A DNA stretch of 64,000 nt from Streptomyces flavotricini (GTDB taxonomy: Bacteria; Actinomycetota; Actinomycetes; Streptomycetales; Streptomycetaceae). This document shows, in pieces, positions 40,909 to 49,268 of the stretch (position 1 is the stretch's first letter; each line of letters opens with the position of its first letter). Position numbers and translations under genes: made by a program. The stretch spans positions 4,487,354 through 4,551,353 of the forward strand of contig NZ_JAINUL010000001.1 in NCBI RefSeq assembly GCF_020639365.1, read 5' to 3'. The notes beneath the pieces are model-generated. The model ran no database searches. It was given only the letters and a program-made list of their open reading frames with translations, and had not been told where the DNA came from.

Positions 40909-42603
40909 CTACTGCTCGGACTCGTACGCCTGCTTGTCGACGAGCTTGCCGTCCTTGAAGCAGAACCGGAAAACAGTATTGGTGGTCAGCCCCGAGTCAT
41001 CCGACGACAGCAGTGCCAGGCAGTCCGTACCCGCGGGCCGCTCCGGGCCCTTGCGGTCCAGGCCGTCGGTCATGAAGCTGTTGCCATCGGGCAGCTTCTT
41101 GCGGACCGCCTCCTCCGACTCGCCCACGCTGACCTTGTCGTAGTCGGCCTGGCTGATCATCGCGCTGCCCGCCGAGCCCACGAGCAGCACCATCCCGGCC
41201 CCGATCACGATCACCAGCAGCACCACCGCCGCGACGGCGATCCCGCAGCCCATCGCGACGCCCCCGGCGCGGCTGCGTCCCCGTACGGTCATCTCCCGGT
41301 CCACCGCCGCCCAGTCCATCGGCGGCGGCGCCACCGCGAACCCCCGGGCCTGGGCCTGGGCCTGGGCCTGCTGCCCGAAGTCGTCGGCGATGTCCTCCAC
41401 CCCGGCCGGCTCGGCCCCGTACGGGAGCACGCCGGCCACCCGGAAGCCGCCGCCCTCGGTCCCGCCCGCGTGCACCATCCCGCCGACGAGCCGGGCCCGC
41501 TCCCGCAGACCGGTGAGCCCCTGCCCGCCCGAGACCGCCGCGCCGACACCCGGCCCGGCCGCCGGCCCGTTGGCGATCTCCACCACCAGCGAGTCGTCCT
41601 CGTACCGCAGTTCCACCGTGATCGGCGCCCCCGAGGCGTGCTTGTACGCGTTGGTCAGCGCCTCCTGCACGATCCGGTACGCCGCGTGGTCACAGGCCGC
41701 GACCAGCGGCCTCGGCCGCCCCGACACGGCCATCCGTACGTCGGTCCCCGCGCTCCGCGCCGCCTCCACGATCCCGGCGATCCCGGCCACCCCGCGCGCC
41801 GCGGGCTGTGCCTCCTCGGCCGGCACCGGCGCCTCGACGCCGTCCCGCAGGATCCCGACGACCTCGCGCAGCTCGTGCATCGCCGCGACCGAGGCCTGCC
41901 GCAGCACCCCCACCGCCTCGCGCTGGCGCTCGGTGAGCTGCGGGTCCACCTCCAGGGCGCCGGTGTGCACCGCGATCAGCGCCAGCTGGTGCCCCAGGCT
42001 GTCGTGCATGTCCTGGGCGATCCGCTGGCGCTCCCGCAGCCGGGCCTGACCGGCCACCATCACGCGCTCCCTCAGCAGCTGCCCGTTGCGCTCCTGGAGC
42101 GCCTGGAGCAGGGTCCGGCGCTGCGACCAGTAGCGGCTGGCCAGACCCGGCATGACCGTCGTCGCGAGGAACATCAGCGTGGAGAACACGATCACGAGCA
42201 CGGGCCGTTGGTCGGACCACGCCTGCAGCACGCCGAAGCAGACCGCGGCGAGGAAGGCCACGGTGAAGGCGGTCAGCGCCCGGCCCACCCCGACGATCCG
42301 GCGCCCCGCCGACCAGCCCAGCAGGATGGTGATCAGGAACGAGCCGGGCAGGAACGGGGAGACCGCCGACGCGACGATCAGGGTCGTCGCCGGGAGCCGG
42401 CGCCGCCCCAACGTGAGCAGCACCACAACGGCGGCGCTGGCCGCCATCCGCTTCGCGCTGCCGTTGTCGAGCTCTTCGACCCCCAGCCCGAGCAGCGCGA
42501 TCACCCCGGCGAGCACCAGGTCGCCCGCCAGCATCCGCGGGGTCCAGGGCTCGGGCCCCTTCAGCCAGTCCCAGCCCGCTCGCATCCACGCCGTCGCATC
42601 CAC
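40909..42603 (-). CDS. Sensor histidine kinase with extra C-terminal transmembrane segment and outer domain
   Basis: The 564-residue kinase has an N-terminal membrane region of about six helices (residues 25-155), HisKA_3 with phosphoacceptor H200 (RQRIAQDMHDSLGHQ), and an ATPase domain with HAAYRIVQEALTNAYKHA and GGQGLTGLRERARLVGG. Unusually, a Gln/Ala linker then leads to another membrane span (about 450-478). An 84-residue C-terminal domain follows (DYDKVSVGESEEAVRKKLPDGN...DCLALLSS...FRFCFKDGKLVDK) that resembles SmpA/BamE-like lipoprotein folds and has two Cys. The GTG at 42603 is one option; ATG 42585 is another. Confidence 0.87.
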   Translation of the reverse strand: MDATAWMRAGWDWLKGPEPWTPRMLAGDLVLAGVIALLGLGVEELDNGSAKRMAASAAVVVLLTLGRRRLPATTLIVASAVSPFLPGSFLITILLGWSAGRRIVGVGRALTAFTVAFLAAVCFGVLQAWSDQRPVLVIVFSTLMFLATTVMPGLASRYWSQRRTLLQALQERNGQLLRERVMVAGQARLRERQRIAQDMHDSLGHQLALIAVHTGALEVDPQLTERQREAVGVLRQASVAAMHELREVVGILRDGVEAPVPAEEAQPAARGVAGIAGIVEAARSAGTDVRMAVSGRPRPLVAACDHAAYRIVQEALTNAYKHASGAPITVELRYEDDSLVVEIANGPAAGPGVGAAVSGGQGLTGLRERARLVGGMVHAGGTEGGGFRVAGVLPYGAEPAGVEDIADDFGQQAQAQAQARGFAVAPPPMDWAAVDREMTVRGRSRAGGVAMGCGIAVAAVVLLVIVIGAGMVLLVGSAGSAMISQADYDKVSVGESEEAVRKKLPDGNSFMTDGLDRKGPERPAGTDCLALLSSDDSGLTTNTVFRFCFKDGKLVDKQAYESEQ

Positions 42604-42815
42604 GCGCCCGACCCTAGACACCGCCGCCCCCGCGGGACCGCCCTCTTTCGTCGCGCCCCTGCCGACGAAAGTCGTCCGGCGCACACCGGGCCCGCAGGAC
42701 CCCAACTCCCCGGGCACGGACCGGGATCGCCGCGCGCGCGATCAACACCCCACCGCGGCACGGGAAATGCGAAACGGCCGCCACCGCTTTCGCGATGACG
42801 ACCGTTTCGTCGATG

Positions 42816-42898
42816 TGGGCGAGGGGGGATTTGAACCCCCACGTCCCGAAGGACACTGGCACCTGAAGCCAGCGCGTCTGCCGTTCCGCCACTCGCCC
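42816..42898 (-). tRNA. tRNA-Leu (CAG)
   Basis: The 83-base gene has acceptor GGGCGAG paired with CTCGCCC, a long variable arm (TGTCCTTCGGGACG), and a T arm with GGTTCAAATCC. The anticodon loop TTCAGGT gives CAG. CCA is not encoded. The position just before fhaA matches leuT in M. tuberculosis. Confidence 0.95.
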
Positions 42899-43190
42899 GA
42901 GTAGCTCTCCAGCGGATCTTCCCTTTCGGGCCGTTCCCCTGGCGACGTCGAAACATTAGCACGTCGGACGGGGTGGATTCACATCGCTTTCCCGGCACCT
43001 CCGAGCCCGGGTCCGATTGCCCCTCCCGCACCGCGCTCCCGGTGCGGGACACTGTCCTCTGAGCGCCCCTACGATCCCTTGTGAGTACCAACACTCATGC
43101 GCATGGGACCCAGGGGGAACCAGCCGAATCCGCCACGCGTGGATACGATCAGTAAGCAGTACAGGGCGACAACGACGGAGGAGGTGCCCC

Positions 43191-44006
43191 ATGGGAGTCC
43201 TGAAGCGGTTCGAGCAGCGACTCGAAGGTCTGGTGAACGGCACCTTCGCCAAGGTGTTCAAGTCCGAGGTCCAGCCCGTCGAGATCGCCGGCGCCCTCCA
43301 GCGCGAGTGCGACAACAACGCGACGATCTGGAACCGGGAGCGGACGGTCGTCCCGAACGACTTCATCGTCGAGCTCAGCACCGGCGACTACGAGCGTCTG
43401 AGCCCCTACTCCGGGCAGCTCGGCGACGAGCTCGCGGGCCTCGTCCGCGACTACGCCAAGCAGCAGCGCTACAGCTTCATGGGGCCGATCAAGGTCCACC
43501 TGGAGAAGGCCGACGACCTCGACACCGGTCTCTACCGGGTCCGCAGCCGCACGCTCGCCTCCAGCACCTCCCAGGCACCGCCGCAGGCGGCCCCCCAGAA
43601 CCAGCAGGGCGGCTACGGCTACCCGCCGGTCTCCGCACCGCCGATGCCGGCCGGACCGCCCCCGGGCGCACCCGCGCGCCGGCCGGGCGCCGCCGGACCG
43701 GCCCCCGTACCCACCGGAGGCGCCACCCGGCGCCACTGGATCGAGATCAACGGCACCCGCCACCAGATCTCGCGCCCCACGCTCGTACTCGGCCGAAGCA
43801 CCGAAGCCGACGTGCGGATCGACGACCCCGGCGTCTCGCGCCGGCACTGTGAGATCCGGACCGGAACGCCCTCGACGATCCAGGATCTCGGGTCCACCAA
43901 CGGCATCGTGGTGGACGGGCAGCACACCACCCGCGCTACGCTCCGCGACGGCTCGCGGATCGTCGTGGGCAGCACCACCATCATTTACCGGCAAGCCGAA
44001 GGGTGA
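43191..44006 (+). CDS. fhaA: FHA-domain protein FhaA (DUF3662)
   Basis: The 271-residue protein has an N-terminal DUF3662 domain at about 1-115 (MGVLKRFEQRLEGLVNGTFAKVFKSEVQPVEIAGAL). A Pro/Gly/Gln-rich linker and a C-terminal FHA phosphothreonine-binding domain at about 180-268 follow (LVLGRSTEADVRIDDPGVSRRHCEI, QDLGSTNGIVVDG). In M. tuberculosis FhaA binds PknB-phosphorylated MviN and restrains cell-wall synthesis. The ATG at 43191 follows GGAGGAGG. It is the first gene of the fhaA-fhaB-pstP-rodA-pbpA-pknB series. Confidence 0.93.
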   Translation: MGVLKRFEQRLEGLVNGTFAKVFKSEVQPVEIAGALQRECDNNATIWNRERTVVPNDFIVELSTGDYERLSPYSGQLGDELAGLVRDYAKQQRYSFMGPIKVHLEKADDLDTGLYRVRSRTLASSTSQAPPQAAPQNQQGGYGYPPVSAPPMPAGPPPGAPARRPGAAGPAPVPTGGATRRHWIEINGTRHQISRPTLVLGRSTEADVRIDDPGVSRRHCEIRTGTPSTIQDLGSTNGIVVDGQHTTRATLRDGSRIVVGSTTIIYRQAEG

Positions 44007-44016
44007 AGCGGGGGCA

Positions 44017-44520
44017 ATGTCAGAGCTGACCCTGACGGTCATGCGGTTGGGTTTCCTGGCCGTTCTGTGGCTGTTCGTCATCGTGGCCGTCCAGGTCATC
44101 CGCAGCGACCTCTTCGGTACGCGCGTCACGCAGCGCGGCTCACGCCGCGGCGGGAACGCGTCCGGAGCGCCGGCGCAGGGCGGCCGCCAGGCCGCCGCGC
44201 CGCCACAGCAGCGCCAGCGCCGCGGAGCGCCGACCAAACTCGTCGTCTCCGAGGGCACCCTCACGGGCACCACGGTCGCCCTCGCGGGGCAGACGATCAC
44301 GCTCGGCCGGGCACACGACTCAACGATCGTGCTGGACGACGACTACGCGTCCAGCCGCCATGCCAGGATCTACCCCGACCGTGACGGCCAGTGGATCGTC
44401 GAGGATCTCGGGTCCACCAACGGCACGTATCTCGACCGGACCCGGCTGACCACCCCGACGCCCATTCCGCCGGGCGCCCCGATCCGCATCGGCAAGACCG
44501 TCATCGAGCTGCGGAAGTAG
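44017..44520 (+). CDS. fhaB: FHA-domain membrane protein FhaB (FipA)
   Basis: The 167-residue protein has an N-terminal membrane helix (LTVMRLGFLAVLWLFVIVAVQVI), a basic Gly/Arg/Gln linker and an FHA domain at about 75-165 (ITLGRAHDSTIVLDDDYASSRHARI, EDLGSTNGTYLDR). It recruits Thr-phosphorylated partners, and in mycobacteria links PknA/PknB signalling to division. The ATG at 44017 lies ten bases after the fhaA stop. The 93-base gap to pstP contains a low-complexity GAGCGAGC run at 44526-44548. Confidence 0.92.
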   Translation: MSELTLTVMRLGFLAVLWLFVIVAVQVIRSDLFGTRVTQRGSRRGGNASGAPAQGGRQAAAPPQQRQRRGAPTKLVVSEGTLTGTTVALAGQTITLGRAHDSTIVLDDDYASSRHARIYPDRDGQWIVEDLGSTNGTYLDRTRLTTPTPIPPGAPIRIGKTVIELRK

Positions 44521-44613
44521 TACGAGAATGAGCGAGCGGAGCGAGCGAGCCGCGGCAGTCCGGACCACCCAGGACACGGACCCGAGCGCGCTCCCGACCG
44601 GAGGGTGGGCAGT

Positions 44614-46122
44614 GTGGCTCGAGACCGGTTGTACCCGGAGGAATCGACTGGGCAGGTGCGCATGAGTCTGTCCCTGCGGTTCGCCGCCGGATCCCACAAG
44701 GGCATGATCCGCGAGGGCAACGAGGACTCCGGCTATGCCGGTCCCCGTCTCCTCGCGGTCGCCGACGGCATGGGCGGCCAGGCCGCCGGCGAGGTCGCCA
44801 GCTCCGAGGTGATCTCCTCCCTCGTGCAGCTCGACGACGACGTCCCGGGCTCCGACATCCTCACGTCGCTCGCCACCGCCGTGCAGCGCGCGAACGACCA
44901 GCTGCGCGTCATGGTCGAGGAGGACGCCCAGCTCGAGGGCATGGGCACCACCTTGACCGCGCTCCTGTGGACCGGCCAGCGCCTCGGCCTCGTCCACGTC
45001 GGCGACTCCCGCGCCTACCTGCTCCGCGACGGCGTCCTCACGCAGATCACCCAGGACCACACCTGGGTGCAGCGCCTCGTCGACGAGGGCCGCATCACCG
45101 AAGAGGAAGCCACCACCCACCCGCAGCGCTCCCTCCTCATGCGGGCGCTCGGCAGCGGTGACACCGTCGAGCCCGACCTCTCGATCCGCGAGGTCCGCAC
45201 CGGCGACCGCTACCTCATCTGCTCCGACGGGCTGTCCGGCGTCGTCTCCCACCAGACCCTGGAAGAGACCCTCGCCGACTACCACGGCCCCCACGAGACC
45301 GTGCAGGCCCTGATCCAGCTCGCCCTGCGCGGCGGCGGACCGGACAACATCACCTGCATCGTCGCGGACGTCCTCGACACCGACAGCGGCGACACCCTCG
45401 CCGCCCAGCTGAACGACACCCCGGTCGTCGTCGGCGCGGTCGCCGAGAACCAGCACCAGCTCTTCGACGGCAACGCCATGCAGACCCCGGCGGGCCGCGC
45501 CTCCGGCCTGGGCCGCCAGGCCCCCCCGCCGGGCGCCTTCGGGCCCCCCGGCAGCGGCGAGGCCCCCGGCTACGGATACCCCGACCAGAGCCAGGGCGGC
45601 GGCGGCACGTACGGCAGCTTCGGCGAACCCGACCCGTACGAGGACGACTCGCGCTACGAGGACACGTACGACCACCCCCGCCGGCGCCGCGGCAAAGGGC
45701 GCAAGTGGACCACCCGCACCCTGATCCTGCTGATCGTCGCCGGTGTGGTCGGAGGCGGCCTCTACGCCGCCCACCGCTGGACCCAGACGCAGTACTACAT
45801 CGGCGTCAAGGGCGAGCACGTGGCGCTCTTCCGCGGCATCAGCCAGAACCTCGGGCCGCTGGAGCTCTCCAAGGTGGAGACCGACCGCACCGACATCGAA
45901 CTGAAGTACCTGCCGCCCTTCAAGCGGAAGCTGGTCGAGGCCACCATCACCGAGACCAGCCTCGACGGCGCCCGTCAGAAGATCGACGAACTCGGCGTCC
46001 AGGTCACCGCGTGCAAGAAGGACGAGGAGCGCCGCGCCGCGGAAGCGCAGAACCCACCGGCACCCGGCCCCAGCCTGTCTCCCACGGAGCAGTCACTGGT
46101 AGGCCTCTGCGGCAAGCAGTAG
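44614..46122 (+). CDS. pstP: PP2C-family Ser/Thr phosphatase PstP
   Basis: The 502-residue phosphatase has a catalytic domain at residues 18-255 with metal-binding Asp motifs in NEDSGYAG, VADGMGGQAAGE, VGDSRAYLLRDG, SDGLSGVV and GGGPDNITCIV. A Gly/Tyr/Pro-rich juxtamembrane linker, one span near 367-388 and an outer domain of about 115 residues follow. It dephosphorylates PknB and its substrates. The GTG at 44614 is chosen because GGAGGG lies eight bases upstream; ATG 44661 has no good ribosome site. The outer domain is longer than a simple anchor and might sense wall or periplasmic signals. Confidence 0.92.
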   Translation: MARDRLYPEESTGQVRMSLSLRFAAGSHKGMIREGNEDSGYAGPRLLAVADGMGGQAAGEVASSEVISSLVQLDDDVPGSDILTSLATAVQRANDQLRVMVEEDAQLEGMGTTLTALLWTGQRLGLVHVGDSRAYLLRDGVLTQITQDHTWVQRLVDEGRITEEEATTHPQRSLLMRALGSGDTVEPDLSIREVRTGDRYLICSDGLSGVVSHQTLEETLADYHGPHETVQALIQLALRGGGPDNITCIVADVLDTDSGDTLAAQLNDTPVVVGAVAENQHQLFDGNAMQTPAGRASGLGRQAPPPGAFGPPGSGEAPGYGYPDQSQGGGGTYGSFGEPDPYEDDSRYEDTYDHPRRRRGKGRKWTTRTLILLIVAGVVGGGLYAAHRWTQTQYYIGVKGEHVALFRGISQNLGPLELSKVETDRTDIELKYLPPFKRKLVEATITETSLDGARQKIDELGVQVTACKKDEERRAAEAQNPPAPGPSLSPTEQSLVGLCGKQ

Positions 46123-46156
46123 TACACACCCGCGGGCACAGGGGGCCTGCCACACC

Positions 46157-47581
46157 ATGAGCGTTGTCACCAACACGACCACCATCGGCGCCATCGAGCT
46201 GCCGAGCCGGCGGAACACCGAGCTCCTGCTGCTCGCGTTCGCCGTGGTCATCCCGATCTTCGCCTACGCCAACGTGGGCCTGTCGATCCATGGCAAGCTG
46301 CCGCCGGGAATGATCGCGTACGGCGGCGGCCTGGCCGTCCTCGCCGGCATCGCCCACCTCGTGGTGCGCCGCTACGCGAAGTACGCCGACCCGCTGCTGC
46401 TGCCGATCGGCACGCTGCTCAACGGGCTCGGCTGCGTCCTGATCTGGCGGCTCGACCAGTCGGAGCGGCTGCAGAACCTGGCCAAGCGCCAGTTCGGCCA
46501 GTTCTCCGAGTCGGCCCCCCGGCAGATGATGTACACGGCGCTCGCCATCGCCCTGTTCGCCGCCGTGCTGCTGCTCCTCAAGGACCACCGCACGCTGCAG
46601 CGCTTCACGTACATCTCCATGGCCGCCTCGCTGGTGCTGCTGATCCTGCCCGTCATCCCGGGCCTCGGCGCCGACGTCTTCGGCGCGAAGATCTGGATCA
46701 GCGTCGCCGGCTTCTCCATCCAGCCCGGTGAGTTCGCGAAGATCGTCATCGCGATCTTCTTCGCCGGGTACTTGATGGTGAAGCGCGACGCCCTCGCACT
46801 GGCCAGCCGCCGCTTCATGGGCCTCTACCTGCCGCGCGGCCGCGACCTCGGCCCGATCCTGATGATCTGGGCGATGAGCCTGCTCGTCCTCGTCTTCGAG
46901 AACGACCTCGGCACCTCGCTGCTGTTCTTCGGCATGTTCGTGATCATGCTGTACGTGGCCACCGAGCGGACCAGCTGGATCGTCATCGGCCTGGTCATGA
47001 GCGTGGCCGGCGCGGCCGTCGTCGGTGCGACCGCCAGCCACGTCAAGGCCCGTGTCACCGCCTGGCTCGACCCCTTCGCCTGCTACACCAAGTCGGGCGC
47101 CTGCGAGCAGGTCGGCCAGTCGATCATGAGCTTCGGCTCCGGCGGGGTCCTCGGCACCGGCTGGGGCCAGGGCAACTCCGACCTCATCGGCTTCGCCGCC
47201 AACTCCGACTTCATCTTCTCCACGGTCGGGGAGGAGCTCGGCCTCGCGGGCGTCATGGCCTTCCTCCTGCTCTACGGCCTGATCATCGAGCGCGGTGTGC
47301 GCACCGCCCTCGCCGCCCGCGACCCCTTCGGCAAGCTCTTCGCCATCGGTCTCTCCGGCGCCTTCGCCCTGCAGATCTTCGTGGTCGCCGGCGGAGTCAT
47401 GGGCCTCATCCCCCTGACCGGCATGACCATGCCCTTCCTCGCGTCCGGCGGTTCGTCCGTCCTCGCGAACTGGGCCCTCATCGGGATCCTCATCCGGATC
47501 AGCGACACCGCACGCCGCCCCGCCCCGGCCCCGGCACCGTCCCCCGACTCCGAGATGACCCAGGTGGTCCGCCCGTCATGA
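46157..47581 (+). CDS. rodA: SEDS-family peptidoglycan glycosyltransferase (FtsW/RodA type)
   Basis: The 474-residue polytopic membrane protein with ten or so helices belongs to the SEDS family that polymerises lipid II. Family blocks are QPGEFAKIVIAIFFAGYL, FENDLGTSLLFFGMFVIMLYVATER, the extracytoplasmic catalytic-region QVGQSIMSFGSGGVLGTGWGQG, and GGSSVLANWALIGILIRISD. It works as a pair with the class B PBP encoded by the overlapping next gene (ATGA). Synteny matches rodA of M. tuberculosis. Streptomyces has several SEDS paralogues, so the name is by position. Confidence 0.9.
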   Translation: MSVVTNTTTIGAIELPSRRNTELLLLAFAVVIPIFAYANVGLSIHGKLPPGMIAYGGGLAVLAGIAHLVVRRYAKYADPLLLPIGTLLNGLGCVLIWRLDQSERLQNLAKRQFGQFSESAPRQMMYTALAIALFAAVLLLLKDHRTLQRFTYISMAASLVLLILPVIPGLGADVFGAKIWISVAGFSIQPGEFAKIVIAIFFAGYLMVKRDALALASRRFMGLYLPRGRDLGPILMIWAMSLLVLVFENDLGTSLLFFGMFVIMLYVATERTSWIVIGLVMSVAGAAVVGATASHVKARVTAWLDPFACYTKSGACEQVGQSIMSFGSGGVLGTGWGQGNSDLIGFAANSDFIFSTVGEELGLAGVMAFLLLYGLIIERGVRTALAARDPFGKLFAIGLSGAFALQIFVVAGGVMGLIPLTGMTMPFLASGGSSVLANWALIGILIRISDTARRPAPAPAPSPDSEMTQVVRPS

Positions 47582-49053
47582 ACAAGCCCCTGCGCCGCAT
47601 CTCGCTCTTCTGCGGGCTGCTCGTCCTCGCACTGCTGATCCGGACCAACTGGCTCCAGTACGTCCAGGCCGAGGACCTCAGCACGCGCAAGGAGAACCGC
47701 CGGGTCCAGATCGCCCAGTACGCCACCCAGCGCGGCAACATCATCGTCGCGGGCGGCCAGGCCATCACGGGCTCCGCAGCCACCGACGGCAGCGACTACA
47801 AGTACAAGCGGGTCTACAACGAGGGCGCGCTCTGGGCTCCGGTGACCGGGTACGCCTCCCAGGCCTTCGGCTCCACCCAGCTCGAGTCCCTCGAGGACAA
47901 GATCCTCACCGGCAACGACGACCGGCTGTTCTTCGACCGCACCATCGGCATGTTCACCGGCGAGAAGAAGGCCGGCGGCAACGTCGTCACCACGCTGATG
48001 CCCGACGCCCAGAAGGCCGCGTACGAGAAGCTCGGCGACAAGACCGGTGCCGTGGCCGCGATCGACCCGCGCACCGGCGCCATCCTCGCCCTGGTCAGCA
48101 CCCCCTCGTACGACCCCTCCCTCTTCGCCGGCAACTCCAAGACCGACGAGAAGAACTGGGTCGAGCTGAAGGACAGCCCCGAGAAGAAGCTCGTCAACCG
48201 CGCCCTGCGCGAGACCTACCCGCCCGGCTCGACCTTCAAGGTCGTCACCGCCGCGGCCGCGCTGGAGCACGGCGTCGTCACCGACATCAACGCGCCGACG
48301 GACACCCCCGAGCCGTTCTTCCTGCCGACGACCAAGACCCCGATGGTCAACCACGCCAAGGGCTGCGAGAAGGCGACGCTCAACTTCGCGCTCCAGGTCT
48401 CCTGCAACTCCGTCTTCGCCAACGTCGCCGACAAGGTGACCAAGGACAAGATGCTGGAGACCGCGCAGAAGTTCGGCTTCAACAACGACAAGATCGACAC
48501 CCCGGTCCGGGCGTTCGCCAGCGTCTACGACAAGAACATGGACCGCCCGGGCAACTCGCTCTCCGCGATCGGCCAGTTCAACACCGCCGCCACCCCGCTC
48601 CAGATGGCGATGGTCGCCGCGGCCGTCGCCAACGACGGCAAGCTGATGAAGCCGTACATGGTCGACCAGCTCACCGCTCCCAACCTCGACGTCATCGAGA
48701 AGCACGAACCGCAGGAGATGAGCCGCCCGCTCTCCCCGGCCAACGCGCAGAAGCTCCAGCAGATGATGGTCAACGTCGTCGAGAACGAGAACGGCACCGG
48801 CGGCAAGGCCAAGATCAAGGACGTCACCGTCGGCGGCAAGACCGGCACCGCGCAGCACGGCGAGAAGAACGCCAAGCGCCCCTACGCCTGGTTCATCGCC
48901 TACGCCAAGACCGACAAGGGCTCCCCGGTCGCCGTCGCCGTCGTCATCGAGGACAGCGACGCCGACCGTGAGGACATCAGCGGCGGCGGTCTCGCGGCCC
49001 CCGTCGCGAAGGCCGTCATGGAAGCCGTGCTCAAGAACCAGAACAAGGGCTGA
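47578..49053 (+). CDS. pbpA: Class B penicillin-binding protein PbpA
   Basis: The 491-residue transpeptidase is anchored by one N-terminal helix (LFCGLLVLALLI, residues 9-22). A dimerisation/linker domain precedes the catalytic domain. Active-site motifs are SxxK as STFK (S218), SxN as SCN near 274, and KTG (K421, VGGKTGTAQHG). It cross-links nascent peptidoglycan made by the SEDS partner. The start overlaps the upstream stop. Its Lys-rich outer surface with many Asp/Asn is normal for this group. Confidence 0.95.
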   Translation: MNKPLRRISLFCGLLVLALLIRTNWLQYVQAEDLSTRKENRRVQIAQYATQRGNIIVAGGQAITGSAATDGSDYKYKRVYNEGALWAPVTGYASQAFGSTQLESLEDKILTGNDDRLFFDRTIGMFTGEKKAGGNVVTTLMPDAQKAAYEKLGDKTGAVAAIDPRTGAILALVSTPSYDPSLFAGNSKTDEKNWVELKDSPEKKLVNRALRETYPPGSTFKVVTAAAALEHGVVTDINAPTDTPEPFFLPTTKTPMVNHAKGCEKATLNFALQVSCNSVFANVADKVTKDKMLETAQKFGFNNDKIDTPVRAFASVYDKNMDRPGNSLSAIGQFNTAATPLQMAMVAAAVANDGKLMKPYMVDQLTAPNLDVIEKHEPQEMSRPLSPANAQKLQQMMVNVVENENGTGGKAKIKDVTVGGKTGTAQHGEKNAKRPYAWFIAYAKTDKGSPVAVAVVIEDSDADREDISGGGLAAPVAKAVMEAVLKNQNKG

Positions 49054-49268
49054 CGGAAGGGACGCGAGGGACCGACAGCGGCGCGAGAGCCGAACCGGAG
49101 TGATCCACATCACTGTTCCCGCCCGGATCCGAGCGTACGGTACCGGTCCGGTATCAGGCTGTGGTCACGAACCGATCACCGACGATCGGCCGGTAGCCTT
49201 TGCGCGAACAGCACACCGCCGGACCACACACGGGTGCGGTCGGGACTGACGGAGAGGGCTGCAACGTT
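49054..49268 (+). promoter_or_regulatory. pknB upstream region with two dyads
   Basis: This 215-bp gap breaks an otherwise tightly packed operon. It contains TACCGG-T-CCGGTA (49141-49153) and CCGATC-6-GATCGG (49172-49189), about 80-130 bases before pknB. In M. tuberculosis pknA lies at this position; here there is no gene. A separate pknB promoter is likely. Confidence 0.45.

Noticed and set aside
40909..42603. The kinase C-terminal domain as a sequencing frameshift that joins two genes
   Set aside because: The frame runs through a continuous linker and membrane helix with no internal ribosome site or start near the junction, so a genuine single gene is more likely, though a resequencing check would settle it.
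44526..44548. GAGCGAGCGGAGCGAGCGAGC direct repeat as a possible regulatory array
   Set aside because: Short low-complexity run of the kind common in Streptomyces intergenic DNA; no symmetry or spacing suggests protein binding.
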